Positions 55,320 to 64,000 of a stretch of DNA of 64,000 bases are shown piece after piece. This DNA comes from Cryoendolithus antarcticus (lineage: Eukaryota; Ascomycota; Dothideomycetes; Cladosporiales; Cladosporiaceae). Each line of letters starts with the position of its first letter. Position 1 is the first letter of the stretch. The position numbers and the translations under genes are program-made. The stretch is taken from the NCBI GenBank assembly GCA_002077065.1, contig NAJO01000012.1, forward strand, positions 682,001 to 746,000. Reading direction: 5' to 3'. The notes under the pieces are model-generated. The model did not search any database. It had not been told where the DNA came from and was given only the letters and a program-made list of their open reading frames with translations.

Positions 55320-58300
55320 TCAGTCACTCCCTCTCGACCTCAGCTTCCTGATACCCGGCTTCTCATTCTCCCTACCCTCAGCCATCGTCCCAGCCACAGT
55401 CTTTCTTTTCGCCATTCCCGGTAACCTGCTTTCCTGACCTCCAGCCTGCAGAGTGGACACCACATTAGAACTCGCCACTCTCTGCGTCCTCACTACAGGA
55501 GGGATCTTGCGATCGAAGACGCTCGTCTTAGCTCCATCATCCGTCTTGGCAGCGGGGACAGAGGCTGTGAGAGCTGGGAGCGTAATGTTAACATCAACTT
55601 CTCTCAGTGTGGTGGAGGGAAGGGAGCTTGCTGTTGCGGGCCGAGTTGATGGAGCTGACGACGGCGCTGGTAATGATAGAGCTGGTGGCGTATCGGTGAA
55701 GATTTGTGTCTTCGACGGGCTGGATTGTGGCTTTGATGGGCTGAATCTGGCGAGCTTGGATGGAGCACGTTTGCTGGGCGAGGTTGGGTGGGTCTGCTGG
55801 GCGTCTTCGCCTCGGAGGCGGGCGAGTAGCGTTTCTGGAGGTTCGGTCCGCGGGAGCACTGTAGGGTATGAGTACGAAGTCTTTGCAGGCGTCTCGCCGG
55901 TCGCTTGGTACTCTGCGATCTGGGCTGCTGTGAACGTATCGCGGAGCTCTCGAAGTGGAGCGCGGATATCGCTGGCTGCGTTGAGAGCAGGCAGGGTCTG
56001 TAGGATCTCGGTTCTTTGATCGTGCATGCCGGTCTTCAGGGTCTTGATTCGTTCGAACGAGGACTCGAAGTGTATTCCGATGCTTGCGTAGCTCTCCTGG
56101 ACATTATTGGCGAGATGCGCTATACTGGCCGTGCGGGCTTCGTGATGGACATCGTTCTGCGTTCTCACTCGGGACACAATCTCGTCAAGGGCATGGAGTT
56201 GACTGTCCATCTGGACCATCTGGTCATCGACAATGCGGACAGTCTCACCGTGGACCGCATTCGTGGTCTCTGTGATCCTAGCTGTGCACTCCTTGGCAGC
56301 AGTCCAGTCTAGCTTCAGCTTGGACTTCATCGTGTCCCGATTCTTGACCGAAGAGTCAACGAGTGCAGTTGCATTCGTGTTCCACGCATCCATGCTAGTG
56401 TTGTATGCCTGTTGCGAGGACTGGAAGACTCCAGACGAAGTCTTCAGCCGCTTGTTGGCCGACTCGACATACCCTGCAACGCGGTCCTCTTGCGTACGGG
56501 CGGACGCAGTGATCAAGTCAGTCACTTTCGACAATAGCTCAGCACGCTCTGCGCTCGCGATCTCGCGCTCCTGCTGCACTGCTTGTTCTAGCTGGCTTTG
56601 CGACGATGCGTTCGCGTTCACGAGTTTGTGATTCGCAGTCGTCATCTGCTCTCGAAGTCTTTGCACTTCAGACTGCTGCTCGTGCATCCGCTTGATCAGG
56701 TCCTCGAAGATCGTCTTGAATTCTCGACCAAGCGAGACATAAGATGTCTGGAGCTGGGAGTGGAATGAAGTCAATTCGCTGGCAATACCGGCACTGATCC
56801 GCTGGGCTGCATTCGACATATCGTTCAGCCCGTCCCCGACTTTCTGCTTTACGTCATTGCGAAGCGTCTTGATTTCTTGGAGCACTGCATTCATGTCTTC
56901 TCGAGACTGTGCAGTCTGGACATTTACATCTTGCTCCGAGGCAGTGAAGGCAGCGGCCTTCTCCTGAAGGAAGCTCTGCGATGTCGAAAGTTGCTGTAGC
57001 TCATCGGAGACGAATGTTTGCATGCGGCTTGATAGACCGGACAGCAGCGTCTCCTGTTGGCTTCGCAAAACGTCGATCCGGCCTTCGACCGTCAAAGTTG
57101 TGTCAGAGACTAGCGTCTGCGACTCGGCCCATTTCTCACGGTTGCTAGACTGCAAGTCCGATCGCCTCCGCAGGTTTGAGTGCAGTCGGGAGATGTGATC
57201 TGTCGTCGTTCCGAGTTTCCCGACAAGATCTTCACCGATGTTCAGAAGCTTACCCTCGGTCTCTTGGTGGGCTTTTCGAAGATGTGACTCCTCGGACAGT
57301 GTCTTGCGAGTGTGGGCGAGCACCACCTCGGTCTTGTCCAGTATGCTTTTTGTACCTTCGAGGAGCATCCTCGTCTGTTCGTTGTCGCGCTTCATGCTCT
57401 GGCAGTTCGTTGTCAAGATGAATAGATCCTGCACTTTGTTGCGCAAGTTCGCCTCCATGGTCTTGATCTTGTCGCGCTGCTCTTCTGAAAGGATTCGTCG
57501 ACTCTCGGACTCAGTAGTCAGCTCCTCGTAGCTCTCAGCAGTCAAGTACACGCCATTCCTCTGCCTGGTTGCAATTAGCTCAGACTTGAGCTTCTCGATC
57601 TCGGCGGTGAACTCTTTCAGAAGTGTCTTTTTCGACACGGTCTGGTTAATCTGCGGTTTGTTGCGGATGTTCTTGGCACGAAATGCATAGTCCAGTGTTG
57701 AGATGGTCTCCTCGAGATTGCTCTTTGCTGGGCTGAGAGTTGCGATGATGCAGGTCTTCGTCTGACCGCCCAAGCTGTCTTGTAGGAGGCGCGTAAGCTT
57801 CGACTCTCGGTATGGGATGTGGCTGCTCTTGTCGACCAGCGCATTGATCACTCGGCCGAGTGTAAGCAGTGACTTGTTGATTAGTCCAGCTTCCGCAGCT
57901 CGCTTGTTCTCTGCGCCCGAACGCTGGATGTTCTCTGACCCAGCCAAATCCACCAGGTTCAGTTTGCCTGCTGAAATGAAGTCCTCGCCAGTCTCTGACG
58001 TCCGCTTCATGTACACTGTCACGGTGAACACTGTGTGCGATCGGGACGATAGATCGTTGCACTTTGTCGCTGCCACCTGGCGTTTGTGGCTGCCTTCACG
58101 GAGAAGCTGAATGCCCTTGCTAGCTGTATTAATGTGCGCCTCCTCCATGCCCTGCACCATGGTAGTGGATCGGCCGGTCTTGTTGGCCTCATCGAATATC
58201 TTCAGCTTGGTCGTGTCATCTGCTGAAAGCAAGTCGCGCAGCTCTTCGTTGTACAGCTCGATGAATGAGCACTTGACACTGTTCTCTGACTTGTCGTTCT

Positions 58301-58904
58301 CGTCTTCGCCCAGCTTCGCGAAGAGAGTCTGCAGTACGCGAGGTACAATACCAGCCGCTTCCGGACTCGGGAGGATATCGGTGATGTCGCCAGACATGGT
58401 GTATGTCTTGCCAGTACCTGTCTGACCGTACGCGAAGATCGTGCAGTTGAAACCAGCAAGAACCTCGTCAAGAATCGGCGTGACAACCTCATCGAAGATC
58501 ATGCCCTGATCGGCAGCCGGCGAGAAGACCTTGTCGAACTGGTACGTCTTGTTGCTGAGTGCAGTCGGGCCCATGGACAAGTCCACCTTCTTTCCCTTGA
58601 TGCCATCGGTTGATACTACAACACCGCTGTTCTCGCGGACTTCGCGATCATTGCGACCACGACATCGCACGACAACATTGATGTTGGTCTCCTCGACCGC
58701 CATGTCGTTATCTGCTTTGCGCTTTGGAGTGCGCGATCTTGACGAGGCGAGTGACTCTGTCGGCGATGGGGCTCTTCCAGTAAGTGTAGGTGTAGCAGTT
58801 TGCGCGCGATTTGGGGGAGGGCGAGCTGTGGGTGGACGCATCGTCGAGGCTTTTCTAGAGTTCGACATGCCTAGCATCGGACGCTGAGATGCAGGAGCGG
58901 CCAT
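55320..58904 (-). CDS. bimC: Kinesin-5 (BimC/Eg5/Cin8 type)
   Basis: Bipolar homotetrameric motor that slides spindle microtubules apart in mitosis. Single exon, 1,194 residues from ATG 58904. A Pro/Ser-rich N-terminal extension (about 70 residues) precedes the motor, which starts INVVVRCRGRNDRE. Motor signatures: P-loop FAYGQTGTGKTYTM, switch I NDLSSRSHTVFTVTV, switch II LVDLAGSENIQRSGAE, HIPYRESKLTRLLQDSLGG. A neck linker and long coiled-coil stalk follow (about 430-1,000). Near the C-terminus is the BimC box, ETPAKTSYSYPTVLPRTEP, with the Cdk1 Thr-Pro site that targets the motor to the spindle. The tail is basic and Ser/Pro-rich. No intron, which is unusual for its length but seen in this clade. 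Confidence 0.97.
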   Translation of the reverse strand: MAAPASQRPMLGMSNSRKASTMRPPTARPPPNRAQTATPTLTGRAPSPTESLASSRSRTPKRKADNDMAVEETNINVVVRCRGRNDREVRENSGVVVSTDGIKGKKVDLSMGPTALSNKTYQFDKVFSPAADQGMIFDEVVTPILDEVLAGFNCTIFAYGQTGTGKTYTMSGDITDILPSPEAAGIVPRVLQTLFAKLGEDENDKSENSVKCSFIELYNEELRDLLSADDTTKLKIFDEANKTGRSTTMVQGMEEAHINTASKGIQLLREGSHKRQVAATKCNDLSSRSHTVFTVTVYMKRTSETGEDFISAGKLNLVDLAGSENIQRSGAENKRAAEAGLINKSLLTLGRVINALVDKSSHIPYRESKLTRLLQDSLGGQTKTCIIATLSPAKSNLEETISTLDYAFRAKNIRNKPQINQTVSKKTLLKEFTAEIEKLKSELIATRQRNGVYLTAESYEELTTESESRRILSEEQRDKIKTMEANLRNKVQDLFILTTNCQSMKRDNEQTRMLLEGTKSILDKTEVVLAHTRKTLSEESHLRKAHQETEGKLLNIGEDLVGKLGTTTDHISRLHSNLRRRSDLQSSNREKWAESQTLVSDTTLTVEGRIDVLRSQQETLLSGLSSRMQTFVSDELQQLSTSQSFLQEKAAAFTASEQDVNVQTAQSREDMNAVLQEIKTLRNDVKQKVGDGLNDMSNAAQRISAGIASELTSFHSQLQTSYVSLGREFKTIFEDLIKRMHEQQSEVQRLREQMTTANHKLVNANASSQSQLEQAVQQEREIASAERAELLSKVTDLITASARTQEDRVAGYVESANKRLKTSSGVFQSSQQAYNTSMDAWNTNATALVDSSVKNRDTMKSKLKLDWTAAKECTARITETTNAVHGETVRIVDDQMVQMDSQLHALDEIVSRVRTQNDVHHEARTASIAHLANNVQESYASIGIHFESSFERIKTLKTGMHDQRTEILQTLPALNAASDIRAPLRELRDTFTAAQIAEYQATGETPAKTSYSYPTVLPRTEPPETLLARLRGEDAQQTHPTSPSKRAPSKLARFSPSKPQSSPSKTQIFTDTPPALSLPAPSSAPSTRPATASSLPSTTLREVDVNITLPALTASVPAAKTDDGAKTSVFDRKIPPVVRTQRVASSNVVSTLQAGGQESRLPGMAKRKTVAGTMAEGRENEKPGIRKLRSRGSD

Positions 58905-59350
58905 ACTTGACTATTGCTGTCGTGTATCGAGGACGCTGAAGTTTGATATGCGCATATGACAACGGCCAAACAAGGGTGTAAACAAGCTTGGACCGTGGGT
59001 TTCTTCGGCGTATTGATATCCCGATGCGGGACATCTGAGAGCTGCACCTTCCTCTAGCAATTGACTGTCAGACCTCACGTTGCACTGCGATATAGTGTTG
59101 ATAATGACCTGATGAGAGCAATTTAGCAGTACAATTCCCTCAGACTATACAGCTCCGACATTACGGCCATGTGCAAGCTGCAGGAGCCCTCATTGCCTAC
59201 CTAGGACGGATTAAGACAGATTACCATGCTCACATGACTGCTCCTCCCGCGATGGAGGCAGCAGATGACTGTGACTGCCTCTCGCACTCACTGCCGACCT
59301 GAAAGCATATTTCACCTTCACAACTTCACCCTCAGATCTATCACAGCGCG
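58905..59350. other. Divergent intergenic region
   Basis: About 445 bp between kinesin-5 (minus) and the PHAF1-like gene (plus), with both promoters. No gene seen. Confidence 0.4.
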
Positions 59351-60826
59351 ATGGCCGATATGAGTGTGACCTGGAATATTCACCCAGGAACGGGCATTAC
59401 TGCGGAAGAGGGCGATGAGAGACCAGACGCTTCGCCACTTTCAATCAGTCTCGGAGCTTCGGTGCAGTCTATTTTGTCCGCCATCAAGAAGGACGATGAG
59501 GACCGCTTCCCTTCCATCGATCTTAGCTGGTCCCAGCAAGATCAGTTCGGCCGCCCAATAGTGCTAAGCTTGCCAAAGAACGGGGTTAGACTCCAATTCG
59601 ATGGTGCTGATCAGCGTCTACGTCTCATCGAGATCACGGACTTCACAAAGCTGTCACTCAAGTACAGCGGATCAGAGCTGGTCAAGGAGTCAGAGGGTTC
59701 GACGTCGCCTCTGTTCAAGCGTGTGTACCGCCTGTTTGGCGCATCGTTTCCTGGGGAGTACATGGCCCCCGTCGATGGAAAGCTGGTTGGGACCTATGTT
59801 CTGGGATGGCCTGGAGTCGCGATCTCGTTCCCTGTAGAACACGCAGTGGGGCTGCAAGAGAAGGACCATGTGGCTCTACTGGGATCGCGCGTTACATCAC
59901 CTGCCGACAAGCTGGCGATCTTCGAAAGTAAGACCTGGAAGGATGCGAGACAGCAGCTGTTTATCAGTGTTGTCAGCGGGCCAAGAAATAGCGCACTCAT
60001 TAGCAGGCCATTCGACAAGCTTCCGAATGAGATCGAGGTCGCACACATCAACCCGTCCGAACGCGAGATCGTCTTGTCGAGGAGAGCTCCATCGCCTTTC
60101 TTCGTCATTCGATTAGGTGTGACGACCCCGCAGGATCTGATCACCGAGTTGGGTGCACCGGATACAAAGTTCAAGATGAAGACTCCAGCGCACGACGCGC
60201 CTGCCAATGCCAAGAAGAACGGAGTACGCCGTGGATCGGAAGTCAAACCACCACCCTCGAGCTACTCATCCACGAAAACCGATACCTTCGATACTGACTT
60301 CGATTCTGCCGACGCTGAGGATGACGATGACCGACAACATCGCGACACGTACCTGTGCTACTTCAGCCATGGAATGGACATTCTTGTCGGGGCGGCAGAC
60401 GACGGACACCTCATGGTCAAGCGTGTAGTCATCCATGGCAACCTCCCAGGGTCTGCAGCTTTCAATCGCCACCGTCGCTTACGATGGACAGTGAAGTTAG
60501 ATATTGACAGTGCAGTTGACGATAGAGACTTACACTCGGAAGCCCATTTCGAGAAGGACATCAAGCCAGAGCTCCTCACAGCATATCCTGAGGCTGCGAG
60601 AGACACTCAGACCGCGATGGGAAGGGTCATCAATCGCTGCTGGGACGACAGTGGGAGCGAGAGCTCGTTCTTCCTACCTGATCAAGATAGAAGCTTGGCT
60701 GATGGCGGGGATGGCGAGCAGGAGGGGAAGTGGCTGGGTAATATGAGGCTCTTTCAGTTTCCTGGGTTGATGTTTGAGGTGGGCAAGACAGGCGGAGTAG
60801 TGGCGGTATATGTGGGTGATGCGTAA
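59351..60826 (+). CDS. PHAF1/UPF0183-family protein
   Basis: Single exon, 491 residues from ATG 59351 (MADMSVTWNIHPGTGI). UPF0183 family (PF03676), whose animal member C16orf70/PHAF1 joins BCAS3 at the phagophore in autophagy; the fungal members are uncharacterised. Recognisable blocks are LGASVQSILSAIKKD, VLSLPKNGVRLQFDGADQRL, RLIEITDFTKLSLKY, PLFKRVYRLFGASFPGEYM and VLGWPGVAISFPV; later YLCYFSHGMDILVGAADDG and KRVVIHGNLPGSAAFNRHRR. A disordered Ser/Asp insert (about residues 295-330) separates two halves. No membrane segment. Family high confidence, function inferred from animals only. Confidence 0.87.
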   Translation: MADMSVTWNIHPGTGITAEEGDERPDASPLSISLGASVQSILSAIKKDDEDRFPSIDLSWSQQDQFGRPIVLSLPKNGVRLQFDGADQRLRLIEITDFTKLSLKYSGSELVKESEGSTSPLFKRVYRLFGASFPGEYMAPVDGKLVGTYVLGWPGVAISFPVEHAVGLQEKDHVALLGSRVTSPADKLAIFESKTWKDARQQLFISVVSGPRNSALISRPFDKLPNEIEVAHINPSEREIVLSRRAPSPFFVIRLGVTTPQDLITELGAPDTKFKMKTPAHDAPANAKKNGVRRGSEVKPPPSSYSSTKTDTFDTDFDSADAEDDDDRQHRDTYLCYFSHGMDILVGAADDGHLMVKRVVIHGNLPGSAAFNRHRRLRWTVKLDIDSAVDDRDLHSEAHFEKDIKPELLTAYPEAARDTQTAMGRVINRCWDDSGSESSFFLPDQDRSLADGGDGEQEGKWLGNMRLFQFPGLMFEVGKTGGVVAVYVGDA

Positions 60827-61111
60827 GTGTCGTGCGCAATGAAATGAGCGAAGTGGTTTAATTCAGGTAATGGCAAAGTTTCATGCCGTTGGGAACTAAT
60901 TATGTGTGGTAATGTCAGGAACAGCAATCCCCTCGCCCACGATCTGTATCTACTGTCCGCCACATCGGGAAGTCGCTAATTTATGTTCGCTCTCGTTGCT
61001 GCTATGAATCTGCACTACCTGCTCCTTAGGCCAAATCTCGAACTCAGAGGCTTTCCCGTCAAGCATACAAGACTTTGTGAATACAGAGACGGAGGTCCAA
61101 ACAAAGCGGAA

Positions 61112-64000
61112 CTAAACGGAAAATTCCCTAGACGGACCCTGGTCACGGAACCCGATGTAGGGTATGCGAGTCCGCAGCAGGAGACTACTCGCGACAACGC
61201 TGATGCTACTAAGCGCCATTGCAAGCGCGGCCCAAGCGGGATCAAGCCGAACATGAGACCCACCGGCCGTTTGTATCGGGTATAACACGCCTGCGGCAAC
61301 GGGCAAAGCAAACATGTTATATAGCGCCGCCCAGAACAAATTGAGCATAACGCGCCGAAGAACTACGCGGCTGAGGGTTACCAGGGTGAGCACTGCGCGA
61401 AGATCTGACTGCACCAGCACAAAGGTGGCAGTCTGTACGGCGACGTCTGAGCCAGAGGCGACAGCGATGCCAACGTCTGCGGCAGCCAAAGCGGGTGCGT
61501 CGTTGATGCCGTCACCTACCATGGCGATCGTCGCACGGCTTCTTTGCTTGGTGAAGGTGCTCTGAAACCCACGGCCGGGGTTTCGCTCGAGCGACTGCTG
61601 CAAGAATTTCACTTTGCTCGCTTTCTCGGCGGGTAACACGCCAGCAATTACGTTATCTGGCGGTATGCCGACCTCACGGGCAATGGCATACGCAGTCTTG
61701 GCGTTGTCACCAGAGAGCATCCATACATCGATACCGCGATGCTGCAATGATCTTACGACTGACACTGCTTCTGGGCGGAGAGGATCAGATGCGGCGAAGA
61801 TGGCACCGAGCTGCCATTGATCCTCTGAGTTGCGGCAGGCCAGGAGCATCACAGAGTGACCAGACGCTTTCCACGCGTCTAAGAGATCGGTAGCTTCTTG
61901 CGGTATGTGCACGTCATAATCAAGGAGCAACGCCTCGTTACCGACCACAGCTTCGTATTGGCCAATGAGCGAGGCATAAGCCGGCGCAAACACACATTTA
62001 AGGCCATTGCCCGCAAACTCGTCCACAGAAAGTATCTCCGCCGCTGTTGCGCCTTCAGCTGTTGCAAAAGCTACAGCAGCTCGAGCGAGTGGATGACTGC
62101 TGTTCTCTTCCAGGCCTTTAAGCATGCTAAGAATGGTCGACTGTGCCAGCTCGGAGAAGCATTGATGCTGTACAATGTTGGGCTGAACTCCTTGGGTGAG
62201 TGTTCCTGTCTTATCAAACACAACAGCATCCAAATTGCTCGCTTCCTGGAAAGCCTCTCCACCGCCCTTGACCAGAATACCTCGTTCCGCGGCCAGTCCA
62301 CCACCAACCAAAAGAGCAGTCGGCGCTGCCAAGCCCAGGCCGCAAGGGCAAGCAATCACGAACACGGCAATCGCAAATCTTAATGACCAGAAAGGCCAAC
62401 CGCCAATGTTGTCATCTAAGTAGCTGCGCGGAAGCCTCCCTGAGAGCCCAAGAGAAAGCCAAACGATCCAGGTTGTGACAGCAATGAGGACAATGATAGG
62501 GACGAAGTATGCTGTGAGCAGATCTGCGATGCGCTCCACAGGCGCACGCTTGGACTGGCCTTCGCGGACAGTCTGGATGATGGAGTCCAACAATGACGCG
62601 CCAGCTGGGCTGGTAACCTTGATCGTGATCGCCTGGCCTTCATTGCCAGTACCCGATAGAACAGCATCGCCCTTCAGCTTCTTCACCACGCGAGACTCCC
62701 CAGTCAAACTCGCCTCATTGAACTCAGCCGAGTCTTCCAGTAAGATTCCGTCGCATGGAGGACTCGAGCCGTGCGAGACTTTGACTAGATCTCCTACGTC
62801 GATGAGATCCACATCAACAGGTTCCACTGTAGAGAGCTCTCCACTGTCGTTGTGCACGACAAGACTCGCTTCCGCAGGCTTCAAGTTGCCCAACGCCGAA
62901 ATGGCGTCGCCGGACTTTGCTTTCATGTGGGCTTCTGCCAGTCGGCCCATGAGCAGGAACATCGTGAGGAAGACGACGGAGTCAAAGTACGTCTGCTGGA
63001 AGCTCTCGTTGCTAATAATGGAAGGCTTCGAGGCTGCCACGATCAGCTCGGCCAACGACGAGAAGTAGGCGATACTCGTTCCCAGACTGATGAGCATGTT
63101 CATGCTGCCAAATCGGAAAAGCCTCTTCGTGATCGGTACCGATGTCCGGGGGTTCCAGAGTGCGTATACTTCCTTCAGCATTCGCCTATGGAAATAGTCT
63201 GCCGCAAAGAAGTACACGGGAGTCGCCATTGTGAAAATCGCCCACTGCGCCCGGCTGACCCCGTGTAAAGGGTGCATGAGATACCTGTAGCCCGGATCTC
63301 CCTTTGGGACAAGATTCATGTAGATCACGCCGATGACCAGAGACGGGATCGCCATGAGGATGCAAAGTATCGTTCGCCGAAGGATCACTCTTTGCTCTCT
63401 GACGCGCATTTCTCGAGAGCGTTGCTCGACTGAGACCGGTTTGTGGACTGCGACAGCGAACGAAGTATCAAGTTTGCTGATCTCGTTCACGATCCGGCGT
63501 ATCGTCATCTTCGGGACGTTTGGAATGTAAGAAATGGTAATGATGGGTTCCTCTAGCGTCAGCGCTTTGCGTATGTCGACTGTGAGTTCTCGGACCTTAT
63601 CTATGATGCGCTCGGGGCATTGGGCGCAGTGCATGCCTCGAATGTGCAGTGAGATAGTCCTGGACACGGTCACATCTTCGGGTGATCGTGGCTTGAGCGC
63701 AACGAGTGTGGATTTGTACCCGGCCTTTTTGATCGCATCCGATACGGCAGCCTCATTCTGCTTGCCAGTGTATATCACGGTAGCTACTTGAGTAGCGAGA
63801 TTGACATCAGCCTGCTCAACGGGCCGGAGTGCTCTGACGGCGGAAGTAATGTTGCCAACGCAGGAGCGGCAGCTCATACCATCGATCACATACGTCGCCT
63901 CCCAAAAGCCGGCCCCGTTCTCGATGTTGCCCTTCTTCACCGTGTCAGGCACAGGCACCACCTCGATCAGCTGAGCGTCATAGCCGGCGTTTTCGACAGC
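61112..64000 (-). CDS. CCC2: Copper-transporting P1B-type ATPase (Ccc2-like), 5' end outside the window
   Basis: Pumps Cu+ into the secretory pathway, supplying enzymes such as multicopper oxidases. One open frame from the right edge to TAG/TGA at 61112, 962 codons visible; the N-terminus lies beyond 64000. The visible part begins with the end of one heavy-metal-binding (HMA) domain (AVENAGYDAQLIEV), followed by HMA domains with GMSCRSCVGNI and GMHCAQCPERI, so at least three exist. After helices IPSLVIGVIYMN etc., the actuator loop has FNEASLTGES, the ion site is ACPCGLGLAAP in helix 6, phosphorylation loop VVFDKTGTLTQG, the P1B motif SSHPLA, and GDGINDAPALAAADVGIAV. Two helices near the C-terminus precede a short tail. 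No intron seen in this part. Confidence 0.95.
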   Translation of the reverse strand, partial: AVENAGYDAQLIEVVPVPDTVKKGNIENGAGFWEATYVIDGMSCRSCVGNITSAVRALRPVEQADVNLATQVATVIYTGKQNEAAVSDAIKKAGYKSTLVALKPRSPEDVTVSRTISLHIRGMHCAQCPERIIDKVRELTVDIRKALTLEEPIITISYIPNVPKMTIRRIVNEISKLDTSFAVAVHKPVSVEQRSREMRVREQRVILRRTILCILMAIPSLVIGVIYMNLVPKGDPGYRYLMHPLHGVSRAQWAIFTMATPVYFFAADYFHRRMLKEVYALWNPRTSVPITKRLFRFGSMNMLISLGTSIAYFSSLAELIVAASKPSIISNESFQQTYFDSVVFLTMFLLMGRLAEAHMKAKSGDAISALGNLKPAEASLVVHNDSGELSTVEPVDVDLIDVGDLVKVSHGSSPPCDGILLEDSAEFNEASLTGESRVVKKLKGDAVLSGTGNEGQAITIKVTSPAGASLLDSIIQTVREGQSKRAPVERIADLLTAYFVPIIVLIAVTTWIVWLSLGLSGRLPRSYLDDNIGGWPFWSLRFAIAVFVIACPCGLGLAAPTALLVGGGLAAERGILVKGGGEAFQEASNLDAVVFDKTGTLTQGVQPNIVQHQCFSELAQSTILSMLKGLEENSSHPLARAAVAFATAEGATAAEILSVDEFAGNGLKCVFAPAYASLIGQYEAVVGNEALLLDYDVHIPQEATDLLDAWKASGHSVMLLACRNSEDQWQLGAIFAASDPLRPEAVSVVRSLQHRGIDVWMLSGDNAKTAYAIAREVGIPPDNVIAGVLPAEKASKVKFLQQSLERNPGRGFQSTFTKQRSRATIAMVGDGINDAPALAAADVGIAVASGSDVAVQTATFVLVQSDLRAVLTLVTLSRVVLRRVMLNLFWAALYNMFALPVAAGVLYPIQTAGGSHVRLDPAWAALAMALSSISVVASSLLLRTRIPYIGFRDQGPSREFSV

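Noticed and set aside
1..64000. Secondary-metabolite cluster, CRISPR array, prophage or transposon
   Set aside because: No PKS, NRPS, terpene cyclase other than the sterol enzyme ERG9, no transposase or integrase, no regular direct repeats were seen. The genes present are mostly unlinked housekeeping functions.

Overview
The window looks like a nuclear chromosome segment of a filamentous ascomycete (Pezizomycotina). My best guess is Dothideomycetes, based on the overall feel of the proteins; no sequence search was possible. Supporting signs are short spliceosomal introns of about 47-72 bp with GT..AG ends, CTAAC-like branch points, monocistronic genes on both strands, a HET-type domain, a BimC-type kinesin-5, a GH72 GPI-anchored wall enzyme and a squalene synthase. 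There is no bacterial, organellar or viral gene organisation, and no CRISPR array, rRNA or convincing tRNA.

Bases 1-9,600 are a degenerate accessory stretch around one intact gene, pyruvate kinase (4485-6109, minus). It contains two related minus-strand pseudogenes: copy 1 carries an HEIAHA zinc-protease-like motif interrupted by three in-frame stops, and copy 2 is shorter and frameshifted. It also contains a truncated HET-domain gene and a broken copy of a fungal multidomain membrane-tailed protein.

From 9,600 to 64,000 the region is conventional. In order: GH72 beta-1,3-glucanosyltransferase, Sso1-type syntaxin, TRAX, a Golgi-type glycosyltransferase, a Ser/Thr-rich single-pass surface protein, a PLP aminotransferase, a 2-Cys peroxiredoxin with a long tail, a membrane-anchored multicopper oxidase, a secreted phosphoesterase, a CCC1/VIT1-type metal transporter, GPI14, MEF1, MSH6, two small SANT-like nuclear proteins, an Rrn9-domain protein, a MARVEL protein, a possible small gene, an amidase, a raffinose-synthase/Sip1-like protein, JIP5, ERG9, a Ser-rich hypothetical, APC11, a two-domain rhodanese, kinesin-5, a PHAF1/UPF0183 protein, and the C-terminal part of a Ccc2-type copper ATPase that runs off the right edge.

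The genes do not form an obvious biosynthetic cluster. Themes recur by chance or loosely: metal and redox handling (multicopper oxidase, CCC1-like, Cu-ATPase, peroxiredoxin, rhodanese), cell wall and GPI biology (GH72, GPI14, glycosyltransferase) and nuclear or cell-cycle functions (MSH6, kinesin-5, APC11, Rrn9-like, JIP5). Exon boundaries were read by hand from splice signals and frame continuity; where several exons are involved the positions are in the evidence. The most unusual material is the decaying left flank, the peroxiredoxin tail with coding-like sequence beyond its stop, a GC-AG intron, and the N-terminally anchored multicopper oxidase.
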